37,244 nucleotides of DNA, taken from contig JAGOSK010000005.1 in assembly GCA_018062305.1 (NCBI GenBank), positions 3,917 through 41,160 on the forward strand, in the 5' to 3' direction. The translations under genes and the position numbers were made by a program. Below the pieces are notes generated by a model, which worked only from the letters and a program-made list of their open reading frames with translations, was not told the origin of the DNA and searched no databases. This document shows, in pieces, positions 1-7,410 of the stretch. Each line of letters opens with the position of its first letter. Position 1 is the stretch's first letter. Source of the DNA: Minisyncoccota bacterium. GTDB lineage: Bacteria > Patescibacteriota > Minisyncoccia > Phycocordibacterales > CAIZLB01.

Positions 1-38
1 CGCCCATCGAGGCTGTACATCGAGTAAGATTCCCCCAT
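1..38 (-). CDS. Start of an unidentified CDS, cut by the window edge
   Basis: The stop codon of the VTT-domain gene overlaps an ATG in the arrangement TAATG (36-40). The new frame stays open to the window edge and reads MGESYSMYSLDG. The stop-start overlap suggests translational coupling and one operon with the VTT gene. Only twelve codons are visible, so no family can be named, and the frame could be chance. Confidence 0.4.
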   Translation of the reverse strand, partial: MGESYSMYSLDG

Positions 39-751
39 TACTTCCTCCAATATTTATTCCACAAACCAATCACCACCAACAAAAATACAAATATACCTGC
101 CATTATGAAAATGAGGTGTTTATTGAAGCCAATAAATTCACCTAGACTAACAAGTACCAATGAGCCTAGTATAGAAAGAGGCATCAGGATTGCTATAAAA
201 TATTTGTAAGGGAGTCGACTCAATCCTCCACCGTACGCGAGCAATTCGGGCACTGGAAAAAATAAGAAGCACGCCGTAAAAAATCCTTTTGGAGTTCCGA
301 CAATACTGACAATTTTATGCAATGTGCCCGCCTCAGATTGTTCAAAAAAACTTTCAACTTTTTTCCGACCAAGTGTGCGACTAATAAAGAAGGCTGTGGA
401 ATACCCGATGAAATCAGCTATAGCAACATAGAGCAGCCCTGTTTTTGTACCAAACAATATTCCAGCCAACGGATAAATAAATGCGCCAGATAAAGGAGCT
501 ATAATGATTGTCGAAACTTTTGCCAACATAAAAACAATGGGCGCCCACACTCCACTGTTCACAATAAACTCTTTAAGTGTTTCTTCTTTGATCGCCGTAG
601 TCATATACACCAATAGAACGACTGTGAAGAGCGCGAACAATACTACCTTCATTCGCTCATATGTTACAAACTCTTTTGCAGATCGAATGTGTTCGAGCTT
701 AAGCCTTGGACTCAATCTAAATACTTTTGAGAAAATATCTTTAATTTTCAT
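38..751 (-). CDS. VTT-domain (TVP38/TMEM64, DedA-like) membrane protein
   Basis: A 237-residue protein with a basic cytoplasmic N-terminus followed by about six hydrophobic segments (roughly residues 36-54, 68-100, 104-122, 153-175, 186-203, 213-233). The stretch around residues 85-130 (SGAFIYPLAGILFG, then FIGYSTAFFISRTLGRKK) matches the VTT/SNARE-associated fold, in which re-entrant loops and a conserved Arg/Gly region sit in the inner membrane. Family members act in envelope lipid or small-molecule handling; the substrate here is unknown. The start overlaps the 3' end of the DUF5652 gene by 11 bp and the stop overlaps the next start, so it is the middle gene of an operon read leftward. Confidence 0.8.
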   Translation of the reverse strand: MKIKDIFSKVFRLSPRLKLEHIRSAKEFVTYERMKVVLFALFTVVLLVYMTTAIKEETLKEFIVNSGVWAPIVFMLAKVSTIIIAPLSGAFIYPLAGILFGTKTGLLYVAIADFIGYSTAFFISRTLGRKKVESFFEQSEAGTLHKIVSIVGTPKGFFTACFLFFPVPELLAYGGGLSRLPYKYFIAILMPLSILGSLVLVSLGEFIGFNKHLIFIMAGIFVFLLVVIGLWNKYWRK

Positions 752-1130
752 CTATATGTATTTTCTTTTCATCAACAGACTGGGCTGTGGTACCAGAATG
801 TATATTCTTCTTTTCTTTGCCACCCCAAAGCTTTGCTACAAAAAAAAGATACGCTATTTCTAAAATTCCAAATGTATTCACCACCAAGAGTGCGATGAAC
901 CACCACTTTTCGCCACGCTTTGCGGCATGCCAGAGAGCATATCCCTTGATCGCAATAGTCCAGAGTAATGCTAATAAAAATAATACTGAAAAAATTGAAA
1001 TTGTAACAAGTGACATCGGCCCAAACATATCAAAATCACCACCTGCTCCACCCATATGGTTTGACCACATACCCCCACGATACCCACCTCTTCCAATACC
1101 ATCCATCATCCATGTTCCTGCGTGCATCAT
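741..1130 (-). CDS. DUF5652-type small membrane protein with Gly/Met/His-rich N-terminus
   Basis: 129 residues. The first 40 are rich in Gly, Met, His and Trp (MMHAGTWMMDG, then GMWSNHMGG), a composition seen in metal-binding tails. Two hydrophobic helices follow, with the connecting segment ALWHAAKRGEKWWFIALL and the ending FGILEIAYLFFVAKLW, which I recognise as the DUF5652 pattern common in Patescibacteria. The C-terminus is charged and short. The function is unknown. It is the first gene of the operon with the VTT protein. Metal binding by the tail is inference from composition only. Confidence 0.75.
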   Translation of the reverse strand: MMHAGTWMMDGIGRGGYRGGMWSNHMGGAGGDFDMFGPMSLVTISIFSVLFLLALLWTIAIKGYALWHAAKRGEKWWFIALLVVNTFGILEIAYLFFVAKLWGGKEKKNIHSGTTAQSVDEKKIHIDEN

Positions 1131-1220
1131 AATTTTGAGAAGCTTCTAGAGCTTTGTTAGTTACTTACTGGTTATTTGAATAACATACTTTTATTATACA
1201 CCTTGAGTTTCGACATTCAA

Positions 1221-1613
1221 TCAGAGACCAAGAAAGAACATCTGACAAAATATTGTGACCAAAACTGAGAGGACGTGCCACGAACCATGTGTCCCTGGAA
1301 ATCTTGCCTCTGTGTACAACAATACTAGTGATAAGGAGGCGGTTCCTAGAGCCACCCAAAACCACCAATGGTGATTTTGGCGGACCAAACCATCAATCAA
1401 CAGAACAGAGTTAACAGCTATAAGAGCAATGGCTGCCATCTTATCTTCGAGAATGAAAGATTGACCACTGTGAAGATGATACAGAAATGAAAAAATCATC
1501 GTAGCTGTAATAAATATTGCATGCAACCATAACCTGTTCGAGATAGCAATATAAACTGGTATTACAAAAAGAATATTAGTCCAAAATGTCCAGAAATATA
1601 CAAGACTTATCAT
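1221..1613 (-). CDS. Small multi-pass membrane protein with a CREST-like (SxxxH / D / HxxxH) motif
   Basis: 130 residues with four to five hydrophobic segments. It contains SFLYH near residue 43, an acidic LEDK about ten residues later, and HGSWH near residue 109. The order SxxxH - D - HxxxH is the metal-site signature of the CREST superfamily (alkaline ceramidase, PAQR, TMEM8/DUF3522), whose members are membrane hydrolases. The protein is much shorter than most of these families. A TATTAT box ends 6 nt before the ATG, so the mRNA is probably leaderless. The superfamily call rests on this motif and topology only. Confidence 0.55.
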   Translation of the reverse strand: MISLVYFWTFWTNILFVIPVYIAISNRLWLHAIFITATMIFSFLYHLHSGQSFILEDKMAAIALIAVNSVLLIDGLVRQNHHWWFWVALGTASLSLVLLYTEARFPGTHGSWHVLSVLVTIFCQMFFLGL

Positions 1614-1647
1614 CTAGTAATAATATCACAATTTAAATGAGCAACTA

Positions 1648-2703
1648 CTAAAACCCAAAAATCTCAACCAATTCCCCAGAATAGTAAAACTCATACGCCA
1701 ATCGCCCAAAAGTATATGTCTCACCACCCACAGAAACCTCTGCTCCAGCTACCTTTGGATTAGGTTTTGGCACTGATTTTTCAAATCCTAGATTAAACAA
1801 TGTAGCTAGTATCTCTGGGCGATACGACAAGTCATATCCCTCCTTTTTCCATTGTTCCATAACCTGCCGAGCAAAGAGTGCAGTGTACAAATATGAATAG
1901 TAATGATCTTTTGAATCCGTGAGTCTTAAAAACCGCGTCGAGCTGGTGCCGGTATTTTCTCCTGTGTTAGACTGAGCCTCCCCTACAGACACATCGAGCA
2001 AATGCTCATACGCTGAACCAATATAGTATGGGGAATTTTTATCTTTCAAATTTCTTTCAATAACTTCTGCAGTATCCTGCTTCACTCCACTCACCCCTAG
2101 TGAAAATTCTGACAAAGTTCCCAAAATCTTTAATGGTTCAAAAAACTTTTTAAAGGATTCTCGATCAGAGGTAAAAAATCGGAGCTGCTCAGCGATAACA
2201 ATACTCACAAGTACTCGAGGTGATATCCCAGCACCATACGCTGCCTTACGAATTGTCTCTCTATCTTTTGTAAGCGCAGAAGCAAGAGTCTTCCATTCTT
2301 CACTTTCTGACCACGCAAATGAGATGTCTGGAAAGACTTTCTTTCGAGCAGAACTGATTCCACCCTTTAGAGCAAATTGCATTTCAGAAATGGCTTTTAT
2401 TGAATCATCTTTTGAAAGCCCATCTCCGTTTGACCTGGCATTTGAAGTATTTTTAAAAAATTCGTTACGCTGGTCGATGGAACCACGAACAGTAAAGAGG
2501 TCGAGCTTCATCCCAAAAAATACAACAATAAAAAGCACTCCTATAGCAGCTGACAACGAAACCCCCACTTCAAATATAAATGAGAATCGATTCTCTTGGA
2601 GTGTTCTATAGACTCGCGTTCGAACGTGCGAGTATAGATATGATATTTTGTGAAAAAGTTGAAACATACAGATTGGTCGCGTGGATGTTTTCGCGGCAAA
2701 CAC
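1648..2703 (-). CDS. Membrane-anchored lysozyme-like (lytic transglycosylase/DUF1402-like) protein
   Basis: About 351 residues from a GTG start, or 339 from the ATG at 2667. The GTG is preferred because a TATACT box ends 6 nt before it. A single transmembrane segment lies near residues 45-65, followed by a long extracytoplasmic part. The block YGAGISPRVLVSIVIAEQLR carries a Glu placed like the catalytic Glu of lysozyme-fold transglycosylases, followed by SLGVSGVKQDTA and, later, tyrosine-rich segments such as DHYYSYLYTALFARQ. This pattern fits a peptidoglycan-cleaving enzyme held in the membrane and resembles what I recall of DUF1402. Neither activity nor family is certain. It diverges from the phosphatase gene through a shared promoter. 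Confidence 0.55.
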   Translation of the reverse strand: MFAAKTSTRPICMFQLFHKISYLYSHVRTRVYRTLQENRFSFIFEVGVSLSAAIGVLFIVVFFGMKLDLFTVRGSIDQRNEFFKNTSNARSNGDGLSKDDSIKAISEMQFALKGGISSARKKVFPDISFAWSESEEWKTLASALTKDRETIRKAAYGAGISPRVLVSIVIAEQLRFFTSDRESFKKFFEPLKILGTLSEFSLGVSGVKQDTAEVIERNLKDKNSPYYIGSAYEHLLDVSVGEAQSNTGENTGTSSTRFLRLTDSKDHYYSYLYTALFARQVMEQWKKEGYDLSYRPEILATLFNLGFEKSVPKPNPKVAGAEVSVGGETYTFGRLAYEFYYSGELVEIFGF

Positions 2704-2728
2704 CAATATAGTATACTGGAAACATATG
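2701..2728. promoter_or_regulatory. Bidirectional promoter with a palindromic -10 (AGTATACT)
   Basis: AGTATACT (2710-2717) is self-complementary and gives a TATACT hexamer on both strands. On the plus strand it ends 8 nt before the phosphatase ATG at 2726. On the minus strand it ends 6 nt before a GTG at 2703 in frame with the lysozyme-like protein. Both transcripts would start at or next to their start codons. The -35 regions are weak (TTTTCG at 2688-2693 for the plus strand). Confidence 0.6.
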
Positions 2729-3406
2729 GCGCGCAAAATATTCTACATGATTCGACACGGAGAAAGCATCTTGAATGCGGAACATATTCGCCAGGGATGG
2801 GAAGGTAGCCTCAGTCCAAGGGGTGTCGAACAAGCCATTGCTACGGGGAAAAGGCTCGCTAAACAGCGGTTTGGGGCGGTGCTTGTCAGTCCATACATAC
2901 GAACAAAAGAAACAGCGGAAGCAATTTGCGCACAGATCAAAAAACGTGTGCCACCCATGGAATTTGTAGACTTACTTACAGAACGACGCAATCCTACAGA
3001 CATAGTTGGTCAGTCAGCGGACGACCCGAAGGTGCATCAAATAGTAGATCTGATGGATAAAAGTTTTCATCAGGACAATTATCGATATTCTGATGAAGAA
3101 AACTTTGAAGACCTCCGAGACAGAGCCCGACAATTACTTATCTATCTCGCGCATAGAAAAGAAAAAAATATACTTGTCGTCACTCATAGTATTTTTCTCA
3201 AGATGGTTGCTTCATACATTCTATATCGAGAAAATCTTACAGCCACAAAATACAATCTCTTGAGTTATCACAATGCATCAAATAACGCGTCGATCAGTAT
3301 ATTTGAATACAATAGTGGATGGCTTGGCGACGGATGGCTTGGTAGAAAGTTCTTCCCTATCGAAAAAAGATGGAGGATACTAGCGTGGGACGATTTTAGC
3401 GTTTAG
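2726..3406 (+). CDS. Histidine phosphatase (phosphoglycerate mutase-like) family protein
   Basis: 226 residues. The phosphohistidine motif RHGE is at residues 10-13, a second Arg at 59 (SPYIRTKETA), a catalytic acid candidate at E86 (LLTERR) and the second His at 154 (VVTHSIFLK), all in the order of the histidine phosphatase superfamily. Such enzymes remove phosphate from sugars, nucleotides or proteins in the cytoplasm. The extended C-terminus with NASISIFEYNSG is common in the family. Whether it acts as a true phosphoglycerate mutase cannot be told. The ATG at 2726 is chosen over an upstream GTG because the TATACT box sits 8 nt before it. Confidence 0.85.
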   Translation: MARKIFYMIRHGESILNAEHIRQGWEGSLSPRGVEQAIATGKRLAKQRFGAVLVSPYIRTKETAEAICAQIKKRVPPMEFVDLLTERRNPTDIVGQSADDPKVHQIVDLMDKSFHQDNYRYSDEENFEDLRDRARQLLIYLAHRKEKNILVVTHSIFLKMVASYILYRENLTATKYNLLSYHNASNNASISIFEYNSGWLGDGWLGRKFFPIEKRWRILAWDDFSV

Positions 3407-3424
3407 CACCGACGGGTGGAGTGC

Positions 3425-4153
3425 TTAGTGAGAAATGAATGTCGTCATCAAAAATACAAACACTGCGCCGAGGATAGTCATAAAAATAGTTTTGTATGAA
3501 GAATCGTGACTATGAGCTTCTGGAAGAATATCTGATGCACCTATATAGAGTAAAAATCCAGCAAAGAAACCGAGATACAGTACGAGGGCTACAGGTGAGA
3601 ATACAAAGAAGAACGTTGAAAGACCTCCAAGTACTGGAGCAAGAGCATTAATAAACAAAAATCTTAATGTATTTTTGAGCGAATTTTTATGTGCCAACAT
3701 GAGTGACACAGTATTGAGTCCATCGGTAAAGTTGTGAGCAAGTACTGCAAAGGCCATCGCTACTCCGAGAGTGTTTGAAACCTGAAAACCAAAACCGATA
3801 GCGGCACCATCCAAGAATGCATGTGCTGATAATGCCAGCGCTGACATAACACCAACAGTCGGATGTCTATGATGACCATACTGGTCTTCGTGCGCATGGT
3901 GGATCAAGAACACCTTTTCAGCAATATGAAAGAGAAGGAACCCAGCGACTAGGGCAATCATTGGAAACTGGAGGTTCATACCTGTTTCCGCAGTCAACTC
4001 AAAAAGCTCAGGCAGTAGGTCAAATGCCACCACAGCGATAAGTACCCCAGCGGTGAAGCCTAGGGTGAGATGCATCTTGTCTCGCCATTTGATACCAATA
4101 AATCCTCCTATACAGGCAGATACAAAGGTAAGTGCAATAAATATGAAAGCCAT
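3425..4153 (-). CDS. ZIP-family divalent metal transporter
   Basis: 242 residues with about eight hydrophobic helices. The transport-site motifs are visible as HAFLDG (residues 111-116) and HNFTDG (140-145). A His-rich cytoplasmic loop, HHAHEDQYGHHRH (85-97), lies between helices three and four, as in ZIP importers of zinc, iron or manganese. The start at 4153 is preferred over an in-frame ATG 39 nt upstream because TATAAC ends 6 nt before it and the extra residues are not ZIP-like. The gene diverges from the PLD gene and converges on the phosphatase gene with an 18-bp gap. Metal specificity cannot be predicted. Confidence 0.87.
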   Translation of the reverse strand: MAFIFIALTFVSACIGGFIGIKWRDKMHLTLGFTAGVLIAVVAFDLLPELFELTAETGMNLQFPMIALVAGFLLFHIAEKVFLIHHAHEDQYGHHRHPTVGVMSALALSAHAFLDGAAIGFGFQVSNTLGVAMAFAVLAHNFTDGLNTVSLMLAHKNSLKNTLRFLFINALAPVLGGLSTFFFVFSPVALVLYLGFFAGFLLYIGASDILPEAHSHDSSYKTIFMTILGAVFVFLMTTFISH

Positions 4154-4230
4154 ATAGATGTTATAGTAGTATATAAGGGCACAATTAGGCAAGGTGCAAC
4201 ACTTGTTCAGAGAACAACGCCAAAAACATT

Positions 4231-5394
4231 ATGCGAAAGTGGTACCAAAAACATTCGAACAAACACCTAGGTGTGCATCCAAATGAAAAACTAGAAGCAG
4301 TAGCTGAGTATGAATTTGATTCCCCTACTCTCTGGAGTTTCGCCACCTCAACTAAAGAGGCTTGGCAATCTATTTTGCAGACCTGTGAGAATGCTCGAGA
4401 ATCTCTATACATCGAACAATTTCTTTTTACGCCGGATCAGATTGGCCAGCAATTTCTTGAACTCTTTATCAAAAAAGCTCGTGAAGGTGTACACGTAAAA
4501 ATCATCGTTGATTCGGTTGGAAGTTTTGGACTTGGAAGATCAGCATATCTCGACGCATTAGTTGAAGCTGGTGTAAAAATAAAATTCTTCAACTGGATGC
4601 TTCCTTTTTCAAAAAACAGCAAAACACTTTGGTATTTTAGAAATCACCGAAGACTTATCATCGCAGATCGCGAGGTGATGATTACAGGAGGAACCTGTAT
4701 TGGAAAACGCATGGAAGATTGGAGAGAAACACAGATCAAGCTTGAAGGTCCAGTAGTACAGCAAGCGGTAAAAGTATTTGATCAAACGTGGAAAAAAGTA
4801 TACAAGAAGCATACTCATAGTCTTGGTACACAGTACAAGAGCGGGCTTGATAGTTTTTCATACATTACTCAAGCGCCGTTACTTCGAGAACGACATGTAT
4901 ATTATCGTCTCATCGATGCTATACGACAGGCGCGTAAGCATGTCTATTTGACCACACCATATTTTCTTCCTGACCATAGATTACAACGAGTGCTAGTACT
5001 TGCAGCAAAACGCGGTGTGGATGTGCGAATTTTGATACCAGCTCAGGGCGACCACAACGTTGTCGAGATTGGATCGGAGTCTTATTTTGAATTCTTGTTA
5101 AGTAAAGGAATACAGATTTTCAGATATCTGCCATCTATGATTCACTCAAAGACTGCTGTTATCGACAATGACTGGGCGATGGTCGGAACTATGAACTTGG
5201 ATAATATAAGCCTCCGATACAACTTTGAATCTGCGATTATTACGGGCAACTCGCTTTGTGTCGACGAACTTCGAGGGCATTTTATGCACGACTTAAAAGT
5301 TTCAAAAGAAGTACACCTCCACGAATGGAAGAAGCGTTCTCGCCTGCGAAAATTTAAGGAGTTGCTTGTGTGGCCTATTAGGAAGTTTTTGTAA
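4231..5394 (+). CDS. Phospholipase D / cardiolipin synthase-like protein with a variant first HKD motif
   Basis: 387 residues with two PLD domains. The second motif is canonical, H305-S-K307-T-A-V-I-D312 followed by GTMNLDNISL. The first reads H139-R-R141-L-I-I-A-D146, with Arg in place of the usual Lys, followed by GGTCIG. Layout and length resemble bacterial cardiolipin synthases of the ClsB type, which join phosphatidylglycerol head groups at the membrane. No N-terminal transmembrane helices are present, and the tail is basic (WKKRSRLRKFKELL), possibly for membrane contact. Other PLD activities are possible. Confidence 0.82.
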   Translation: MRKWYQKHSNKHLGVHPNEKLEAVAEYEFDSPTLWSFATSTKEAWQSILQTCENARESLYIEQFLFTPDQIGQQFLELFIKKAREGVHVKIIVDSVGSFGLGRSAYLDALVEAGVKIKFFNWMLPFSKNSKTLWYFRNHRRLIIADREVMITGGTCIGKRMEDWRETQIKLEGPVVQQAVKVFDQTWKKVYKKHTHSLGTQYKSGLDSFSYITQAPLLRERHVYYRLIDAIRQARKHVYLTTPYFLPDHRLQRVLVLAAKRGVDVRILIPAQGDHNVVEIGSESYFEFLLSKGIQIFRYLPSMIHSKTAVIDNDWAMVGTMNLDNISLRYNFESAIITGNSLCVDELRGHFMHDLKVSKEVHLHEWKKRSRLRKFKELLVWPIRKFL

Positions 5395-5439
5395 ATTCCA
5401 AGGAGTTGTGAATTAATAGGTTAGAACCACTGCTATTAT

Positions 5440-5703
5440 TTAATAGACTCCGTCATGATCACCTACCAGCAAGAGATTCGCAGTATTTTTTTCTTTTCCA
5501 TATTCAAATACGATTCTAATCTTGTAATTTACCGTGAATGAAAAAGTATCCTCCAAAGTCCCTCCCAACTTGTGAACTTTTAGTGCCTTATGATTATCCT
5601 CATGTCTAAATTGCTCAATTTTTTCCTTCACCTCATCTTTAAGATGAGGATTAAGTTTTTTATATCTTCTGATGAAGCCTGGGGCATATATAATATCAAT
5701 CAT
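5440..5703 (-). CDS. RelE/ParE-superfamily type II toxin
   Basis: 87 residues with the compact RelE fold pattern: MIDIIYAPGFIRRYKKL at the start, a Lys-rich helix, KVHKLGGTLEDTFSFTV in the centre, YKIRIVFEY, and LLLVGDHDGVY at the end. The family cleaves mRNA on the ribosome (RelE/YafQ) or poisons gyrase (ParE). The final DHDxVY resembles the mRNA-interferase branch, but this does not settle the target. It lies 43 bp downstream of the ribbon-helix-helix gene on the same strand, the usual antitoxin-then-toxin order. Confidence 0.82.
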   Translation of the reverse strand: MIDIIYAPGFIRRYKKLNPHLKDEVKEKIEQFRHEDNHKALKVHKLGGTLEDTFSFTVNYKIRIVFEYGKEKNTANLLLVGDHDGVY

Positions 5704-5746
5704 GCGTTTTGGTATAAGTCTGAAATATTAAGTGCAGAAAGTTAAA

Positions 5747-5965
5747 TTAGAAACCTTTGGCAAGCATATCCAAGTCACCCTTTAGACCCTTCCCATCACG
5801 AATTTCCTGCTTAGCAGAAAGGATATGCTGTACAAACTGATCTTCTTTATATTTTTGTATAGCCTTTCGTACGAGCTCAGCCTTGCTCGCTACGTGCCCA
5901 AGCTTCACCTCATGATCAATAAAGTCATTTAAATTAGCGTCAAGTGGAATAGTAATTGTAGTCAT
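5747..5965 (-). CDS. Ribbon-helix-helix antitoxin of the RelE-type module
   Basis: 72 residues. The N-terminal strand MTTITIPLDANLNDFIDHEV and the helix with SKAELVRKAIQKYKED fit the ParD/RelB-like ribbon-helix-helix fold that dimerises on operator DNA. The C-terminal part (QEIRDGKGLKGDLDMLAKGF) would wrap the toxin. A TAATAT box ends 6 nt before the ATG, and inverted repeats lie just upstream at 5991-6017, consistent with autoregulation by the toxin-antitoxin complex. Confidence 0.8.
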   Translation of the reverse strand: MTTITIPLDANLNDFIDHEVKLGHVASKAELVRKAIQKYKEDQFVQHILSAKQEIRDGKGLKGDLDMLAKGF

Positions 5966-5990
5966 ATTTTTATATTAACTCTGATTATAT

Positions 5991-6017
5991 ACTAATTAAT
6001 AGTACTATATTATAGTA
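5991..6017. promoter_or_regulatory. Inverted repeats, likely operator of the toxin-antitoxin pair
   Basis: TACTATATTATAGTA (6003-6017) is a palindrome with a single central base. It is adjoined by a second partial palindrome, ACTAATTAATAGT (5991-6003), sharing the ACTA/TAGT half-sites. Repeated short half-sites upstream of an RHH antitoxin are the usual operator form. Binding itself is inferred. Confidence 0.55.
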
Positions 6018-6109
6018 GACGTAAAGCTCTGTCAATGATTACAATCGAGTATCAATTATGTAAGCACCTGCTGAAATGGTTACGTATGTGGTGTCAGATT
6101 AAGAAATAC

Positions 6110-6154
6110 TTGACATATATAGACATATATTGTATCGTTATATACAGAAAGGAG
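6110..6154 (+). promoter_or_regulatory. Promoter and Shine-Dalgarno-like leader for the 6229 gene
   Basis: A perfect TTGACA (6110-6115) is followed after 17 bp by TATCGT (6133-6138, four of six consensus bases). The leader then carries AGAAAGGAG (6147-6154), one of the few Shine-Dalgarno-like sequences in the window. It is 75 nt from the ATG at 6229; nearer to it are a short frame 6170-6208 (MVHRNRLRSISP) and a 7-bp hairpin AATAGAC/GTCTATT (6182-6199). A leader-peptide arrangement is possible but unproven. Confidence 0.45.
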
Positions 6155-6228
6155 TTTGCTTGGCTGGATATGGTTCATAGGAATAGACTGCGGTCTATTT
6201 CGCCATAAATACCTAGTAAATTACGATC

Positions 6229-6513
6229 ATGACAATACACTCACAACTCTTGTTCTTCATCATTGGCGTCAGCTCACTTCTCTGGATCCAAGTCGGCATT
6301 CTGGGGGTCTATCTGTCCACCTGGAACACCCCGACTCACACTGAGCGCTGGCAGCTCATCTGCAAGCACCAGTTCAGCACCCCGGGCGAGACCTTCAAGT
6401 TTCTCACCTTCGGCCTGCTTTTGAGCCTTCTCGGTCCGGTCATTCTGATCATGTCCATGATCAGTTTCGCCAAGTATCGAAACAACCACCATGGCCGTTT
6501 CGTTACAGCCTGA
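6229..6513 (+). CDS. Small two-helix membrane protein of unlike base composition
   Basis: 94 residues with hydrophobic segments near 6-28 and 57-80, separated by a polar stretch rich in His, Thr and Trp (YLSTWNTPTHTERWQLICKH). I do not recognise a family. The coding sequence is visibly GC-richer than its surroundings and prefers CTG, CTC, ATC and GGC codons, unlike the adjacent infC operon. It has its own promoter and a strong GC-rich terminator directly after the stop, so it is a self-contained unit and probably acquired. No Shine-Dalgarno precedes the ATG closely. Confidence 0.6.
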   Translation: MTIHSQLLFFIIGVSSLLWIQVGILGVYLSTWNTPTHTERWQLICKHQFSTPGETFKFLTFGLLLSLLGPVILIMSMISFAKYRNNHHGRFVTA

Positions 6514-6527
6514 GCAGTACCAGCCGT

Positions 6528-6576
6528 AAGTCCCCGCCCCCTCACCAAGAGGACACTGGCGGGGGCTTTTTTTTAA
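6528..6576 (+). terminator. Intrinsic terminator after the 6229 gene
   Basis: Arms AAGTCCCCGCC (6528-6538) and GGCGGGGGCTT (6558-6568) pair over 11 bp with one T-G wobble and a 19-nt loop. A run of eight T follows, starting at 6567. It is the most GC-rich hairpin in the window. Confidence 0.85.
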
Positions 6577-6719
6577 TTTGTGAAATATAAGAATTTTTAA
6601 CTATACACAAAATCGCATCATTAAAGGAATTTATGTTTTTAAAAAACTGCATTTTGCGTGCATTTTCCCAAAAATGTGTTACTATATCACGTATTATATA
6701 GATAAGTTAAATTTACTAG

Positions 6720-7268
6720 TTGCACGGGGCACCGTACACACAACTACCCACTACATTGGCGATACCATCAGTTAGAATAAACAACCAAATACGAGGAACA
6801 GAACTCCGAATTATCGGGCCTAAAGGTGAAAATCTCGGGGTGATGTCTGTTGCCGAGGCTCTCAAAATTGCCAAGGAAAACTCATTAGACCTAATAGAAA
6901 TCTCACCAAAAGCCCTTCCCCCTGTTGCAAAAATAGCAGATTATGGTAAATTTCAGTACGACGAAAACAAGAAGCAAAAGGTTGCAAAAGCCAATGCTAA
7001 AACTTATGAAGTCAAAAGTCTCCAAGTAAAGATAGGTACAGGAGAGCACGATCTTATTCTAAAAGCTAAAAAAGCTTCAGAATGGCTCGGGGAGGGTCAT
7101 CGAATCAAGATGGACCTCTTTCTCCCAGGACGTACCAAGTACCTCGATGAGAACTTTCTCAAAGATCGTATGGAAAGACTACTTCGTTTGGTGAGTGTCG
7201 ATTTCAAAATCGCCGAACCAGCAAAGAAGAGTCCTAAAGGTATGACTGTAGTTATCGAGAAGAAGTAG
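6720..7268 (+). CDS. infC: Translation initiation factor IF-3
   Basis: Up to 182 residues. The IF-3 N-domain begins VRINNQIRGTELRIIGPKGENLGVMS and continues with DLIEISPKALPPVAKIADYGKFQYD; the C-domain has EVKSLQVKIGTGEHDL and a basic end with GMTVVIEKK. The factor binds the 30S subunit and proofreads start-codon choice. No ATG fits the N-terminus: candidates are TTG at 6720 and TTG at 6756. TAAATT ends 6 nt before the former, as in other genes here, while the latter gives the more typical N-terminus. A non-ATG start is normal for infC because of IF-3 autoregulation. It leads the infC-rpmI-rplT operon. Confidence 0.95.
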   Translation: MHGAPYTQLPTTLAIPSVRINNQIRGTELRIIGPKGENLGVMSVAEALKIAKENSLDLIEISPKALPPVAKIADYGKFQYDENKKQKVAKANAKTYEVKSLQVKIGTGEHDLILKAKKASEWLGEGHRIKMDLFLPGRTKYLDENFLKDRMERLLRLVSVDFKIAEPAKKSPKGMTVVIEKK

Positions 7269-7363
7269 CTGAATGGGTTGGCAGTGCTGGAATTTTTCCA
7301 TCATTACCCCCTCTAAGCGAACTTTCGTGGAGCAATTTATTAGACAACAAGGCACTATAAGCT

Positions 7364-7379
7364 CTATGCTTACGCATAG
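7364..7379 (+). promoter_or_regulatory. Hairpin in the rpmI leader, possible L20 autoregulatory site
   Basis: CTATGC (7364-7369) and GCATAG (7374-7379) form a perfect 6-bp stem with loop TTAC, 31 nt before the rpmI ATG, inside the 142-nt infC-rpmI spacer. In many bacteria ribosomal protein L20 represses rpmI-rplT by binding a structured leader at this place. Sequence similarity to those leaders was not tested. Confidence 0.4.
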
Positions 7380-7410
7380 GCGCCTCGCGTTAACAAGCAA
7401 ATCAAATAAG

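Noticed and set aside
6156-6344. 62-codon frame from a TTG next to the AGAAAGGAG sequence
   Set aside because: It is only 1 nt from the SD-like sequence and overlaps the better supported 6229 gene in another frame.
7273-7410. Longer N-terminus for bL35
   Set aside because: The added residues do not resemble L35, and the standard MKTNKSFSKR-type start is at 7411.
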